The notes: generated by a model from the letters alone, not told the origin. 64,000 nucleotides of DNA from Hexactinellida sp. DTS-2022 (GCA_028753945.1 JAPNXP010000004.1:1178001-1242000), one strand, 5' to 3'; positions 34,581 through 47,212 are shown, counted from the first letter of the stretch. A program made the numbers and translations.

Positions 34581-34597
34581 CAATCGAGATTTAATAA
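33963..34597 (+). repeat. hairpin-cassette repeat, long copy
   Basis: All four hairpins are intact: CCCTTCGG, GGTCGCTTTGCGACGG, GGTGCTACGCACC and GGCCGCTATGCGGCC. Body subrepeats of about 145 bp (CTTGTTTACCTATAATACCC) occur three times. It ends with (CA)n at 34545-34579 and CGAGATTTAATAATTCGAG. Confidence 0.85.
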
Positions 34598-35266
34598 TTC
34601 GAGCCCTTCGGTCTCGGTCGCTTCGCGACGGATCACTCTCTCACAAAGGCCGCTTCGCGACCTTTGTTCGTTCGTGGTAGACACTACGTAGTACAAATAA
34701 CGGCCGCTTTGCGGCCTTACCAACCGTGAGGTAAAACAGAACAGAGAAAAGATTTATCTAGTTCAAATAAGAATTTATATAAACACTTATTCATATCTAA
34801 ATATCTAAATTTATGCACTTCTGTATGCTATTAATAAATCACTAATAGAACTAACTAAACTGTATACATGCAGGTGGAGACTGCAGGTAATCACCAAACC
34901 TCAATATGTGCAGTGAATTTAATATGTGAATATTCGCAATGAATTTAAAGCAATAATAATAATAATAATAATAAATTCCCACGTGACGTCATAAACCCAT
35001 AATCGGATTACGTGTGTCTCATTTCATGTTATCTTGCCATCTAAAATTGTGGGTGAATCGGATAAGAACTGAAAGAGCTATTCCCAAATAAGTGCCTTTA
35101 TTTTGTCTCCTCCCGTTATTTTGTTTCAAAAACCAATAGATCGTTGTCGCAGTACAAAATTACCCAAGGATACGAATTTTCAGCTTTCTGGGACTCGTAT
35201 TCTTTCCAACCAATTCTGGACAAACACACAAACAAACAAACAACAATTCCGCTTTTAACATACGAA

Positions 35267-36400
35267 CCCTTCGGTCTCGGTCGCTTCGCGACGGATCACT
35301 CTCTCACAAAATTCGCTTCGCGACTTTTGTTCGTTCGTATTAGGCACTACGCGATACAATTAACGGCCGCTTCGCGGCCTTTCCCTCCCCAAAAGCAATC
35401 ACATTAATAATGAGTTTGAATAGCTCAATAAATTTCAGTTGCACGATAAGAAAGCTCGAATCAAAATATTACTAAAAGAAAAACAGGCAATAGAATAGAC
35501 AAATAATTGATTGGTTAAATGAATTTATTTTCAATCAATTAAATTGGAGCCTCAGAAAATATTTCTATTATGCACAATCTATTTATACTAATTGATGAAA
35601 TCTGCTAATCCATACTAACAAACGCTCAAATTTAATTGGACGATATTTTTTGTCACCTTCAAATGTAAATATTTCTCTTCAAAACCAATAGATCGTTGTC
35701 GCAGTACAAAATTACTCCTGTATACAAATTTTCAGCTTTCTAGGACTCGTAGTCTTTTCAATTAATTCTGGACAAACACACAAACAAACACACAACAATT
35801 CCTCTTTTTATATACGAGCCCTTCGGTCTCGGTCGCTTCGCGACGGATCACTCTCTCACAAAAGTCGCTTTGCGACTTTTGTTCTTTCGTGTTAGGCACT
35901 ACGCGATACAATTAACGGCCGCTTCGCGGCCTTTCCCTCCCCAAAAGCAATCACATTAATAATGAGTTTTAATAGCTCAATAAATTTCAGTTGCACGATA
36001 CGAAAGCTCGAATCAAAATAATACTAAAAGAAAAACAGGCAATAGAATAGACAAATGATTGATTGGTTAAATGAATTTATTTTCAATCAATCAAATTGGA
36101 GGCTCAGAAATATTTCTATTATGCACAATCTATTTATACTAATTGATGAAATCTGCTAATCCATACTAACAAACCCTCGAATTTAATTGGCTAACATATT
36201 TTGTCACCTTCAAATGTGAATATTTCTCTTCAAAAACCAATAGATCGTTGTCGCAGTACAAATTTACCCCTGTATAAAATTTTTCAGCTTTCTGGGACTC
36301 GTAGTCTTTCCAATCAATTCTGGACAAACACACACACAAACAAACACACACACAACAATTGCGCTTTTAATATAGAGATAGATAGATAGATAGATAGATA
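35267..36400 (+). repeat. two tandem 552-bp units ending in (GATA)n
   Basis: CCCTTCGGTCTCGG starts at 35267 and 35819. Each unit contains TCGCTTCGCGACGG, GGCCGCTTCGCGGCC, a 400-bp body and ends in TCTGGACAAACACAC plus CAACAATT. The array ends at (GATA)n, 36376-36402. Confidence 0.85.
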
Positions 36401-36402
36401 GA

Positions 36403-37030
36403 TATGAATAATTAATTTACATTCAATAGCTATTACTATACAAATCAATTTCTGATATCATAGTTACAATAAAGTATTATATTTCTATGAATAATTCAAT
36501 TTGATTCAATAGCTGCTACTATATAAATCGATTTCTAATACATAGTTGTATTAAAGTTTTTTCCTATATGAAAATTCAATTTAACTCAACCGTTATTCAA
36601 TTGCAGAACGATTTCTGATATTCAAACAATGGATTAATGAGATGGAATATTTATTTGTATAAATATTGTCTATGTGTGTGCTTGGTGCCCGAAAACGCAT
36701 TAATAATGGAAATATAAACTTTATCCCTTATGACATTCTAAGTAAACAAGTATGCTGATTTAAATTTCAAAACGATAACTGATATATAAACAATGGATTA
36801 TTGAGATAGAATTTCTAGTTTATGACTATTCGTTTGTGTGCTTGTTTGGTGCCCGAATTGTATTATAGTGATAGAGGGGGTCTAAAACGCATTTATAATG
36901 GAAATATTATCTTAAACTCAAGATGGTTTATGATAGAAAAAAGCATGAAATTTATCAAACGTTCTTTTGTCCCGTAACAAATTGATAAATGGATGTAAAT
37001 ACCATGTGACGTTCATGACATGGCGAAAAA
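36403..37030. other. AT-rich repeat-derived stretch without a gene
   Basis: Contains several diverged copies of a block with AATTCAATTTGATTCAATAGC and ATCAATTTCTGATAT. No coding feature. Confidence 0.4.
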
Positions 37031-37153
37031 AATCCAAATTGCAGCCTGTGTCGACAGCATGTTCCATTGGAGGCACTATCAATAGACCACCACCAAAATA
37101 TAGTGCTACCAAAAAAGGAACATTCGTCGGCACAGCTGCAATTTTGGATTTTT
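37031..37153. repeat. palindrome-family repeat
   Basis: Arms AATTGCAGCCTGTGTCGACAGC and GTCGGCACAGCTGCAATT, loop AATAGACCACCACCAAAAT. Another, more diverged member is at 37468-37582. Confidence 0.8.
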
Positions 37154-38279
37154 TTAGCATACTGAAATTTTTTTACTAGAATCAAAAAATATTCCAGGAT
37201 GATTTTATAAAATCGACATTCTGAAATGTCGATTTTACAAAATCAACTAATAAAAAATGTTAATTTTACAAATCTACATTTTGGATGTTGATTTTGTAAA
37301 ATCGACTATTTGATAAAATCGACATAACATATATTTAATGAATGTCATTTATCTCTCACTCGTTTAAGATGTCAACAAACTTCCAATTTATTAATCGTTC
37401 CTTTGTCTCGTGCCCACTTGATAAATGGGTCTAAACACCTTGAGGCAATCATGACATTGGCTAAAATAATTCCAAATTCCAGCTGTGACGACGAGCATTT
37501 TCCTTTGGAGGCACTATCAATTAACCAACCACCAAATATTGTACCTCCAAAGAAACATGTGTCGCCACAGGTGCAATTTTTTTGGACACATTTTTGCAAC
37601 TATTCAATGTTAGAAAAGCAACAATAAATAGTGCGCGATTATTCAATTTATATGCATTCGATAGAGAATTGAATTCCACTCCTTTATCAGATACGAATTT
37701 AAATTTACGCTTCGTTTGTGCCGCAATTGAGTTGCAAATTTCCATTGTTTACCAACACTTCAGTTCATTTTAATTGTAAACTCTAACTTTATTGTTCCAA
37801 CTTGTGATAATTCTATTGATTCAGCTTGTGAGATCGAGTAGGCTTCTATTTTCTAATTGAAAACTAAGATTTTACATTCCATAACAACGACAGATTATGT
37901 GATTACGTGTATTTACTTCTGCGAGAATATTCTTGCACAATGAATACATAGACATAATTAATTCTAATTAATTCGCTCTGTTTTAACTTTTCGAGACGGT
38001 TCCAATTAGATTATTGGGGTTATCGAGTGCGCTGAATTCAAATATTATAGTGAATTTCAATTTAGATTAATAATTATAGCAAATAATTGAACTTTATTTT
38101 ATTTTGCTGTACATAATAATGGTGTTAACTTATTAAGAAATTAATTAAATATTTATACTAATTAGCTAAATTTATTTAATCTCAGAAATGATATAAGATA
38201 GAAACAAACATTAATTATCATTTATATTCAATTATGCAATTATTTCGTGGTTTCGAGGAAGATCTACTATTTATGATTA

Positions 38280-39606
38280 CCGTATTTTCCCGAATAAGCG
38301 CCGGGAGCTTGAATAAGCGCCGGGTCAATAAAAATGACATTGGTATGATAAAATTTAAACACATTAATATATCATTGTAATGTAACACAGTGGTTTATTT
38401 GGACCATTCACAGGAAGTAGGTATTTCCAGAGCAGATAGACCTATCAAATGTATTATATACCAATGGGATATCTATACCTGTTAATCCATTTATGGACTC
38501 AGAAAATTAGTACGGCTTCAAATCTTTAAGTTATGACGTCATAGTATTTTTTTAATTCTCATAATTCCACAAATATTTGCTAAATTAGTATTTTCAAATA
38601 AACTAGAGCTAATTCATTTAGATGCATCTTTAAATAAATGCATGGTGTAGATCTAAATTAAGTTGATAATGTAATTCGAGAGCCTAGGCCAGTTAAATAA
38701 CCAGCTTTTTTAACATCAACGATTCGACCAGTTTTTCTTGATCCAATTTGATATTTGATCACCCTTGCATTTTCTATTACATTTACAACAACCCGTAAAG
38801 TTTCTTTGGTTGAAAGGTAATCCCACGCTTATAAATTATCATTTAGTTTACTAATTGATGAAATTTTGAAAAAAATAATTAAAATCTTCGTATATTAATC
38901 TTCAAAGCCCCCGTATATAGACACGTAGATTTTGGTTTGCGCGCGGTCTCGCGGGGCTGGAAAGTGGTTAAAACTCAAGCCATATAGTTAAACTTTATAT
39001 AAAAATAGGGCTAGTAAAACGACACGAGACGACACGACAGTTTACGCAATACCAATACATGGAATTTAGCAGTTCGGACACTTCCAGCTAATCATAATTT
39101 GCAATGATAATTATACTAAAGGACAAATAATTATATGAAGAGTATTCAACAGTTTTTAGGATGATTTAAACTATAATTAAACACTGTGAAAGTATTAGCT
39201 GATTGTGATCGAAACCTAATGAGATACACGAGCATGAAATGATGCATAATAGTTAACCACAAAATTTCTTCAATTATATTTAGCCATTGAAACTATAGAC
39301 ACTGCATCATATTTCTAATTATACTTGGAATTTTTAACTGTAAAAACAGTTACCTAGGTTCTCGATTATGCTGAACACGATAGTAACGTTTTTGAAGAGA
39401 TCAGAATTGGTAAAAATTGTCCAACTCCCTGTCAATAAACCACTGTGTGTAATTCCATTGATTTTGGCAACTTCAGTATGTGTACTGTTGGTGGAAACCA
39501 TTAGAACCCAACTAAATAATATATTCTGGATTTTTCACAAAAATTTCAGGTTAATTTTGGCCCACGAAAACAATAAGCGCCGGGGCGCTTATTCGGGGAA
39601 ATACGG
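38280..39606. mobile_element. TA-flanked DNA element, 1327 bp, GAATAAGCGCCGG ends
   Basis: The left end CCGTATTTTCCCGAATAAGC and the right end, inverted, CCGTATTTCCCCGAATAAGC form inverted repeats with a TA on both sides (38278-38279 and 39607-39608). A GCGCCGG word is repeated near the left end. No transposase is recognised; the 122-codon frame starting at 39368 spans the right boundary and is not a gene. Confidence 0.75.
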
Positions 39607-39639
39607 TAGATCTTCCTGTAATCTTCAAGTTTATTTCTT

Positions 39640-39830
39640 GTGTATTGTGTATTACACACTTTTTAACTATTATTATACCATTGTAACATTGTTAAAAACC
39701 TATTTCCAATGTATTTGTCTCTACAAATTGAATTAATGATTAGTCATCCAAACGAATGAATATTAGATCGGTTAGAAAAAGGTTCGTCCGTTACATTCGA
39801 ATATTATTTTCTCATTCAATATTCTTTTTC
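39640..39830. pseudogene. decayed half of the TAGGGCTGAAACGAATATTCG MITE
   Basis: Matches 13340-13515 (ACTATTATTATACCATTGTAAC, GATTAGTCATCCAAACGAA, AAAAAGGTTCGT) but has lost the terminal CAGCCCTA. Confidence 0.7.
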
Positions 39831-39980
39831 ATATTTATAATGGAAATATACACTTAATCCCTTTTTGTCTTTCTAAGTATACAAGTATGCATATTCGTAT
39901 TTCGCATTTCCGATACTCTATTATGTTACTGTTGACGTCTACAATTAGTTACACAAATTGGTTTAATTTTGAAATAGCTA

Positions 39981-40107
39981 CAGTAGAACTCAGTCTAACA
40001 TTACATAGAGATATGTACATATTTATTGACAAACTTAAGTTATACAAGTTAGTACGTACTTAGCCGAAGTGCTTACTAAACCAGGTAAGTACTACCGAGT
40101 CCAACTG
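39981..40107. mobile_element. TA-flanked MITE, about 127 bp
   Basis: TA|CAGTAGAACTCAGT at the left, and inverted CAGTTGGACTCGGTAG at the right before TA. It is related in sequence to the AACTCGGTTAAGACGTACC termini in the foldback region. Confidence 0.65.
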
Positions 40108-41009
40108 TACTTACTATGCTACGATTGTTATAATGGGTAAACAAGTTGATGATAACAAATTAATTGCGTGTGATGTGAATATATACTGTTGTTGTTCATA
40201 AAAGTTATACAAATGGATGCAAATATATATGTACATGGAGGTCAAAGGGTATTACAGACAAATGCATATTATACTGATGGCTTTGTCAAATGGAAATTTG
40301 ATTAATAATTATTGCGTGTAGTGGTAAAGTTACAAAATACAGATATTTTAGATAATACATTTAAATGCTTGACGGGTAAATGATCCATCGCGAAGCTGAC
40401 GAGAACAAATGGGTCGTTACATTTATATTAATTCCACTCTATGGGAGAAGAAATTTAAAATTACAGCTGTGCAGACAGCATAATCTGGTGGAGGCACTTT
40501 AGTGCAGCGGCACAACCATACAATTGTTCATTTTTTTGATAAAAGCACCAAAATTTGTACACATACTATACTTTGATGTAGTGTGAACATTTTTGGATAT
40601 TGAGGCAATTGAAAGAGTGTCTATATCGGCCATGACAGCTCGCCAAAGTAACCACGTACGACAGTGTTCGCCGGACTTGTTTCCCATAAAAACGTGTTCA
40701 AATTAAGTTATATAGTCTTTTTATTTTTGAATTCGGTTTCGAAGTAAATTTCGATAATTTGATATATCACATGACGAAAAATATTTGGAAGAATTTTTTC
40801 CATAACAATGTATCAAAATTCCATTCTCCAATTGTGTCCTTACCCAATCGAGTGACCCCTCTTTCGACTCCACTCAACCACCTGAGTATACTTATGCACA
40901 TAACGAGCCCTGATAACGACCCTGTAAAACGTGATTTGATAAAATTATTCAATGTTTATGGTAAATCAAGGTGAATATCGAATAATTTTAGGTTTTGGTT
41001 TGGATATGC

Positions 41010-41193
41010 AGGTAAACCTCTCAAAGCGGCTCCATTCGGGAGATTGATTTTGTGCCGCTTCTCGGAGGTTGCCGCTTTGGGAGGTTGCTCGTAAGGTAAA
41101 CCTCCCAAAGCGGGACCCATCGAGAGAATGATTTTGTGCCGCTTCTCGGAGGTTGCCGCTACTCAGAGGTGCCGCTTTGGGAGGTTTTACTGT
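41010..41193. mobile_element. pogo-like MITE with internal duplication
   Basis: Left GTAAACCTCTCAAAGCGGC and right end, inverted, CAGTAAAACCTCCCAAAGCGG. Inside, a segment of about 90 bp (AAACCTC...GATTTTGTGCCGCTTCTCGG) is present twice in tandem. Confidence 0.65.
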
Positions 41194-41879
41194 ATATATA
41201 TAATTTATTCGTGATTATATATATTGAACCCCTTAGATTAGGATTATACTCGGTAGGTGGTTACCAGATTTGATTTGATTTAATACTGAAAACTTAACAG
41301 GGTTCTTATGATTTTGGATTAACTTTTGGGTAAACTAGGAAATTAATCTGTATTTTCTTAACTCTGAGCCTATGTATTTTTATTTCGTAGTTTACGAATG
41401 ATGGTGCCAGAAACGCAGGGGATACTTTCAGTTCAGTGACTATTAGACTGGTCTATTTTACATTTCATGTATCAATAATACATTGGTTCCTTCAACTTTA
41501 GATGTTGTGAAATTATTGAGTTGTCTGCACTTCACACTCACACAACAATTTATTTTCATTAAAATTGAATTCCACTAATGTTGAAGCATATTAGAAATTA
41601 GAAAATCATCAGGACTTGTAAATTTTTGTATTTGTATAAATTTTAGTGACAATTAACTACGCAGAGTGGCAATTTTTGAACATATTTTCCAGAAAAACGA
41701 ACCAAATAGATAAAATCCAATTCCTGTTCCTACTCATAAATTGTTTTTAATTAAGTTTGGAGTGCACTACCTATTGTCCTTCTTAATCTATACATAATGC
41801 ACAAGTCAGTTTTTCTTTGAAACGCCACTCTTTAGACCTATTTTCTGAATACCATACTTACTTTACTTACTTTTCATAG

Positions 41880-42185
41880 TTGATGGTGCTCTTCGTCTCT
41901 ATGGGAGCGGTGATAATGATGGAATACTTGAGATATATCACAGTGGTCGATGGGGCTCTGTATGTGACGACCTTTGGGGCTCAGAAGAAAGTCGTGTTGC
42001 TTGTAGACAGTTGGGTTTTACCAGTTATGCCTCCTACAGACATGGTAACAGCACCATCACAGATTTTTGGCTTGATGACGTGATATGTATTGGAGATGAA
42101 TCATCACTACTCGATTGTGGTAATGACGGGTGGGGTGAAGACAATTGTGGAGTTTCTGAGGGTCTCTATCTCAACTGCACAACAG
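41880..42185 (+). CDS. SRCR domain exon, unit 5
   Basis: This 306-nt phase 1-1 exon has acceptor TTTTCATAG before 41880 and donor G|GTAATG after 42185. It encodes an SRCR domain nearly identical to unit 2 (GALRLYGSGDNDG, SVCDDLWGSEESRVAC), with FTSYAS and GWGEDNCG as private changes. Six cysteines, GNST and NCT are retained. The upstream intron (41723-41879) is almost identical to that before unit 2, while the downstream intron (from 42186) is almost identical to that after unit 3. The unit is therefore a hybrid of two others. It would extend the extracellular ligand-binding array by one module. Confidence 0.9.
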
Positions 42186-42255
42186 GTAATGTTAACGCTG
42201 GTTCTGCGAGCCAAACCATAATTTTGGTTTAATGTTTAAGTTAATCTATTTGCTC

Positions 42256-42744
42256 CAGGGGGGGGTCAATCGACAGATACTTGACCCATAGCCAGGTAGT
42301 GGGTCCCATTAAAAAAATATTTCATGAAGTACCTGGTACTTCATGGAGGGTACGAATCAATATTATTGCGAAATTTTGCAGCAAATTATCATTAATTTAC
42401 ACTAAGGGTAATATTTTTAATCTTATCACACCTAAAGGTGAGAATTGCTGACTAATTAAAATTGTAAAAAAAATTAAAAAAGTGTGTTTTGGGTAAAAAT
42501 GCCCATAGGAGGACTTCAGGGACCAGATGTAATTAACTTCGTATCAATTTATGCTAATCTGACACAGGTGACAACTTCAGAGTGTCACTTGTGGCAAATA
42601 CTGAATGGGTGTAGGGGTCCAAAAGCAATAAATTCGTTAAGTACTTGGTACTTCGTGAGGAGGGGTGGGTGGGTATGCCCTAAAAATATATTTTTCCATG
42701 AAGTCACCTATGGGTTAGTATTCTTAAGATTGACCCCCCCCCTG
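42256..42744. mobile_element. 489-bp MITE with 7-bp duplication and empty site
   Basis: Left CAGGGGGGGGTCAATC and right, inverted, CAGGGGGGGGGTCAATC. The target TTTGCTC is duplicated at 42249-42255 and 42745-42751. The sister intron after unit 3 at about 11912 has a single TTTGCTC running into CAGAAATTTCC. Inside are several GGTACTTCATGAAG-like words in both orientations. Confidence 0.93.
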
Positions 42745-43511
42745 TTTGCTCAGAAATTTCCAGGTTTTAGCTAGCATATATATTACCTACATATAATAAT
42801 CTATGATATTTGTTTAGTTTACTTTACACATTTGGAAGTTAGTTTCTATCATGTCTATAAATATAGTTTCTATTAACTTATAATTTTAATACAACCCCGG
42901 ATAAAATTAATTAAACAATTATACAAACAAATACACACCAAGTGTGTTTTACTACATCATACATGGTGTTTGCTTAATAATAGCAATTGATCTCTGGGCC
43001 GAAGGAAGCAGTTAGAAAGTGGTCAGACAATGACTTGGCCGTTTCCGCCTTCCATGGGCCTAATAGCTTGTAACTAGCTTTCGCTCAAGTAATTATTTAT
43101 GTGGCCCTTATTTGTTCATAGGAAATCATTCCTTATAAGTTAGTCAAATTCTCACACAAAAAACTGTTAAAGTTGACTAAATTTCATCAGCTTATAGTAC
43201 TGAATCACGGTTTTTCAGAAAGACCAATGTCGAAAAGCGGTATAACCTGTCTTTCTCACCCGAAAAAAAGAAAACATTAAATTCCCAAAAATTTCTAGCC
43301 CAGAATTTGTTTTCTCATCACAAAAAAATGGTCAATCGAAATCATAGGTTACTAAAGTGACAGTCTAACAGTATTTTCTATGTTATACTAGCGTCGAATA
43401 TGTAAGGGAATTAAATAATTGCTCTTAAAATATCCCAAATGATTAATAATGCAAGAAATGAATACTCCGAAGTAGGTTTATAACTTTATATCAGATAATA
43501 ATGCGTTTATT

Positions 43512-46105
43512 CATGAAAAACTATAGATAAGGACTGGAAACGACAATAAAAAATGTACCATGGATAAACTAGAAGTGCATTCGATATGTTTGCCTATTAC
43601 AATTGGTTATGAACTTTACACATGAATTATGTTGTTTTTACCTGGATTTGACTCTGTAAACTAAGTATGTAATATTGTCATATATTTGACATCCATTCAT
43701 TGTAGAAATAAGTTATCCATTAACATACAACTGATACAAGCAATATTGTAAGTACTCAAATAACAAAATGTGAAATGAAAACAGAATTACTATGCACAGT
43801 ATTTGTTATTAAATAATTGATTTCAATTTTCTTCCGAATATCTTTAGGTAATGTGCATTTAGTGGATATAAGTACTAAATATCCTCCGAACTCTAAAACT
43901 ATGAGAGATATTCCTCTAAGCAAGATTTATCAACGAATACGTTTTGAGCTAGTCGAATTCACACTTTTCTAGAAGGTGGGGGATATTATTGTTTTTAAAG
44001 CTTGATTTTAATCAAACTTTATTGATATCTCCCACAATACCACAATTGATTCAGTTTCAATATCTGAAGGCCATTTAATAGAACCACGATCAATATATAC
44101 ATATCTTACAAGGTCATATTTCGTAGCCTCTGTAATCTCAATATCCTTGTTTCAGTAAGTAGTCGATCGTTGAATACAATCAGGCAGTAGGTGGTTTCAA
44201 GATAATAAGAGCAACCACAACAGATTGGAGAACATGAATGTCGAGGTCGATAGAGCTTAGATCATGAATAACTTCAATATCCTGGTCGCAAGAAAATGAA
44301 TTATTTCCATCTGTTGTTGAAGAAAAGTGTGGATAAATTGATAAATAAAAATTATAGGTTTAAGCAGAACTGTGGAGCAGATGGATTTGTCAAAATCCAT
44401 AACTGGGTTTAGGCCAAGTTGACTCTTTAATACTATAGATTAGGTCATGTGATATTAAGCATCGTTCATCATTCAATATAAATCCCAAATAGGCGCTCTA
44501 TTGGGTATCATAGGCGCCGAAAGGGTGTCACCCCCAAGGGATTGATACAGAAATTCTTCCTGGGGGGGGGGAACTTTCCTAGAAACAGACTGTTCCCTTG
44601 GATAAAGGAGCAGCATATACATGTATAAGCCAAAATTAATGTATTTAGTTGGCATAATAAATATTATCCTTTATTTAATAACTATGAGGCAAAGTTAAGC
44701 AATTCCTGGGATGGGGGCATATTTCCTGGGGGGGGGAATGCCAGGCACCCCCTCCCTCTGTATCACACCCTGCCCCCCCCCCCCCCCCCCTGGCCGAGGA
44801 GCAGTCAGGGAAGAAAAACGGGAAAATAATGATTCCATAGTGAGTTTGTATAAATATCAGTGGATTATGTATATATCTATACAATTATACCCGTCCAACA
44901 TTGATTCTATCCCCAATTCCCCATACGTATAGTTTTTGAACTTTGAATATTACGTCACACACCCCCTAGCGTTGGAGACTTTCGGCGCCCATGTTGGGTA
45001 TTCTGGAGTTATAGCTAAGAACATTCTCATAACCACAATTAGAGTGAGCTGTGAAATGGTTAATGGCAGAGCAATACAAGATTTGGAAAAACTATAACTT
45101 TTGAAATTTTGTGCGCTAAAGTTTGTCATCCTTTCCAATCGTTGAACTCCATCGCTCAATCAATTTACAAACTAATTCAAGAAACTCAAACGTTATGATG
45201 TCTAGAATACTCTTCATTCAAACGCACAAGTTTAAGAGGGGCATTTATCGTTGAATACGCCAAGTGCTAGATAAATTTAAGAACTAAACTTGTGGACCAA
45301 CATACATTACTGAGGTAGTGAGCTTACTTTATAGTAGAAAGTCGTTCTTCTTTGTACAATAATCGAATATCATTAAACTCAGCTTCATTCAGTTTAGTAG
45401 TCAAATGAGTGAAGGATAGAGTAACGTAACATCAGTGAGTCAATGTCCAAGTTTAGCCAATTGTTTCTTATCAACTTTATTGTGACCAAATCAAACAATA
45501 TATAGAGCTCTCTCTGGACAAGTTGGGTGTGGAACTTTAGGAAGTAATGTATTCTTCCGCTCTAAGGTTGTGGATACAAATAATATCTTGTATTCTTGAG
45601 TCGGAGATATCAGTCCATGGAGAGCTCCATTTGGCTTTGATATCACGTGAAACTTCGGCAATCTGAAACAGTGGTACTAAGGTAACCTCTGAAATTTGTC
45701 TTCCAATTACAGAACGTGTGCTAAGCATAGCAACGCGTTTGACTCATATAAACTAGTTAAATATAGAAAAAGTAAAGAAATAAGGAGTAAATGGATAAAA
45801 GAATTGGGTAACAATTATCGCTTACAAAATCCCGTACAAAATTACATTCATACACATAATACAAAAACAAATATATATACTCAAATATAGTTTCAATGTT
45901 TATGGGTCATTAATAACACCTAAAATCTAGACACTTAAAATGCATTTCCAGTCCATTTTTAGTGTCGAATCCAGGTAAAAACAACATTATTAATGTGTAA
46001 AGTTCATAACCTATTGTAATAGGCAAAAATATCGAATGCACTTCTAGTTCGTCCATGGTCCAATTTTTTATAGTCATTTCCAGTCCTTATCTATAGTAGT
46101 TCATG
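43512..46105. mobile_element. 2.6-kb inverted-repeat transposon, non-autonomous
   Basis: Left CATGAAAAACTATAGATAAGG and right, inverted, CATGAACTACTATAGATAAGG begin inverted repeats of about 140 bp that run to the shared ACCTGGATTYGACWCT. A 7-bp duplication GTTTATT lies at 43505-43511 and 46106-46112. The unit 3 intron at about 12669-12680 is uninserted. The interior has no recognisable transposase and hosts a nested MITE (44509-44993). Confidence 0.9.
44509..44993. mobile_element. hAT-like MITE nested in the 2.6-kb element
   Basis: Ends CATAGGCGCCGAAAG and, inverted, CATGGGCGCCGAAAG. The 8-bp duplication TTGGGTAT is at 44501-44508 and 44994-45001. It contains a run of 18 C's near 44775. Confidence 0.9.
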
Positions 46106-46146
46106 GTTTATTATATTTTTAGTTGTAAATTAAAGGCCTACGAGAT

Positions 46147-47212
46147 AATTCCAAATAAAAAAAATCCAAAATTGCAGCCTGTGCCGACGCATGTTCCTTT
46201 GGTGGTCACTATATTTTGTTGGTGGTTTATTGATAGTGCCTCCAGAGGAACATGCTGTCGGCGCAGGCTGCAATTTTGGATTTTTTTCGCCAAGTCATCA
46301 ACGTCCAAGGTTGTGAAGAACCAATTGTTAATTGGTCGGAGTCACAAGGAACGGTAGATAAATTTGAAGTTAGTTTCTATCATAAACCATCAAGAGTTTA
46401 ATGCCATTCATTCATTATGTATTGATAATAAAATATAATATTAGTAATTTATTTTAGCAATGTTATCCACGGTTGGTTGAGTTGAGTCAACAAATTCCTT
46501 ATATTATATTATTTTATTTAATCCATTGTATAGTAATACTACAATTAAATAGAAGCCAGCTTGAATTTATTAGTTAAATCAATATAATTATCTCAAGTTG
46601 AAACAATAGAGTAAGATTTAACAAGTTAAATCAATTATATTATTACAAGTTGAAACAATGGAATTTGATTTCACAGTTTTACTGAAATTGAAGTGTGAGT
46701 AAACAAAGAAATTTCAACCCCCATTTATGCCAGAAATAAAACTCTTTTTTGAAAGTTTTCTTCTCCCATCAGACGCAGAATTTTATGGTGAATCCAAATA
46801 TGAAATAAAATTTGGGGGTTTAGTAAAACACTTTTTTACTTATGGACCAGACAAATTTTGAAAGGTGTTAAAGATGTGTCCAAAATTTGTTAATCAAAAA
46901 TCGTAACCCCAGGTGCAAATTAGATGGTCTCATCGCACCTACATGCCAAGTTTAAGCCCACCCACTATAAAGCTCTGGCCAGGGCACCGTCTACGGAGAA
47001 AAAAAAATAATAAAAAAATAATATTAAAGGCAGTAAGATTAGAACTGGGCCACTATACTATAGTATAGTCGGCTTAGTTCTAAAAATCCAAAATTGCAGC
47101 CTGTGCCGACGCATGTTCCTTTGGTGGAACTATATTTTGTTGGTGGTTTATTGATAGTGCCTCCAAAGGAACATGCTGTCTGCACAGCTACAATTTTGGA
47201 TTTTTTTTTCGC
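46147..47212. repeat. two palindrome-family repeats in one 930-bp unit
   Basis: Palindromes at 46147-46289 and 47086-47212 are separated by the unit body (AATAGAAGCCAGCTTGAATTT, GAAGTGTGAGTAAACAAAG, CATCAGACGCAGAATTTTATGG, CAGGTGCAAATTAGA). The same body is tandemly arrayed at 58430-60370. Confidence 0.8.

Noticed and set aside
34471..34723. Frames with runs of His-Thr or Cys-Val
   Set aside because: They are translations of the CA microsatellite and hairpin cassette.
39368..39736. 122-codon frame
   Set aside because: It crosses the right boundary of a TA-flanked element and has no recognisable protein feature.
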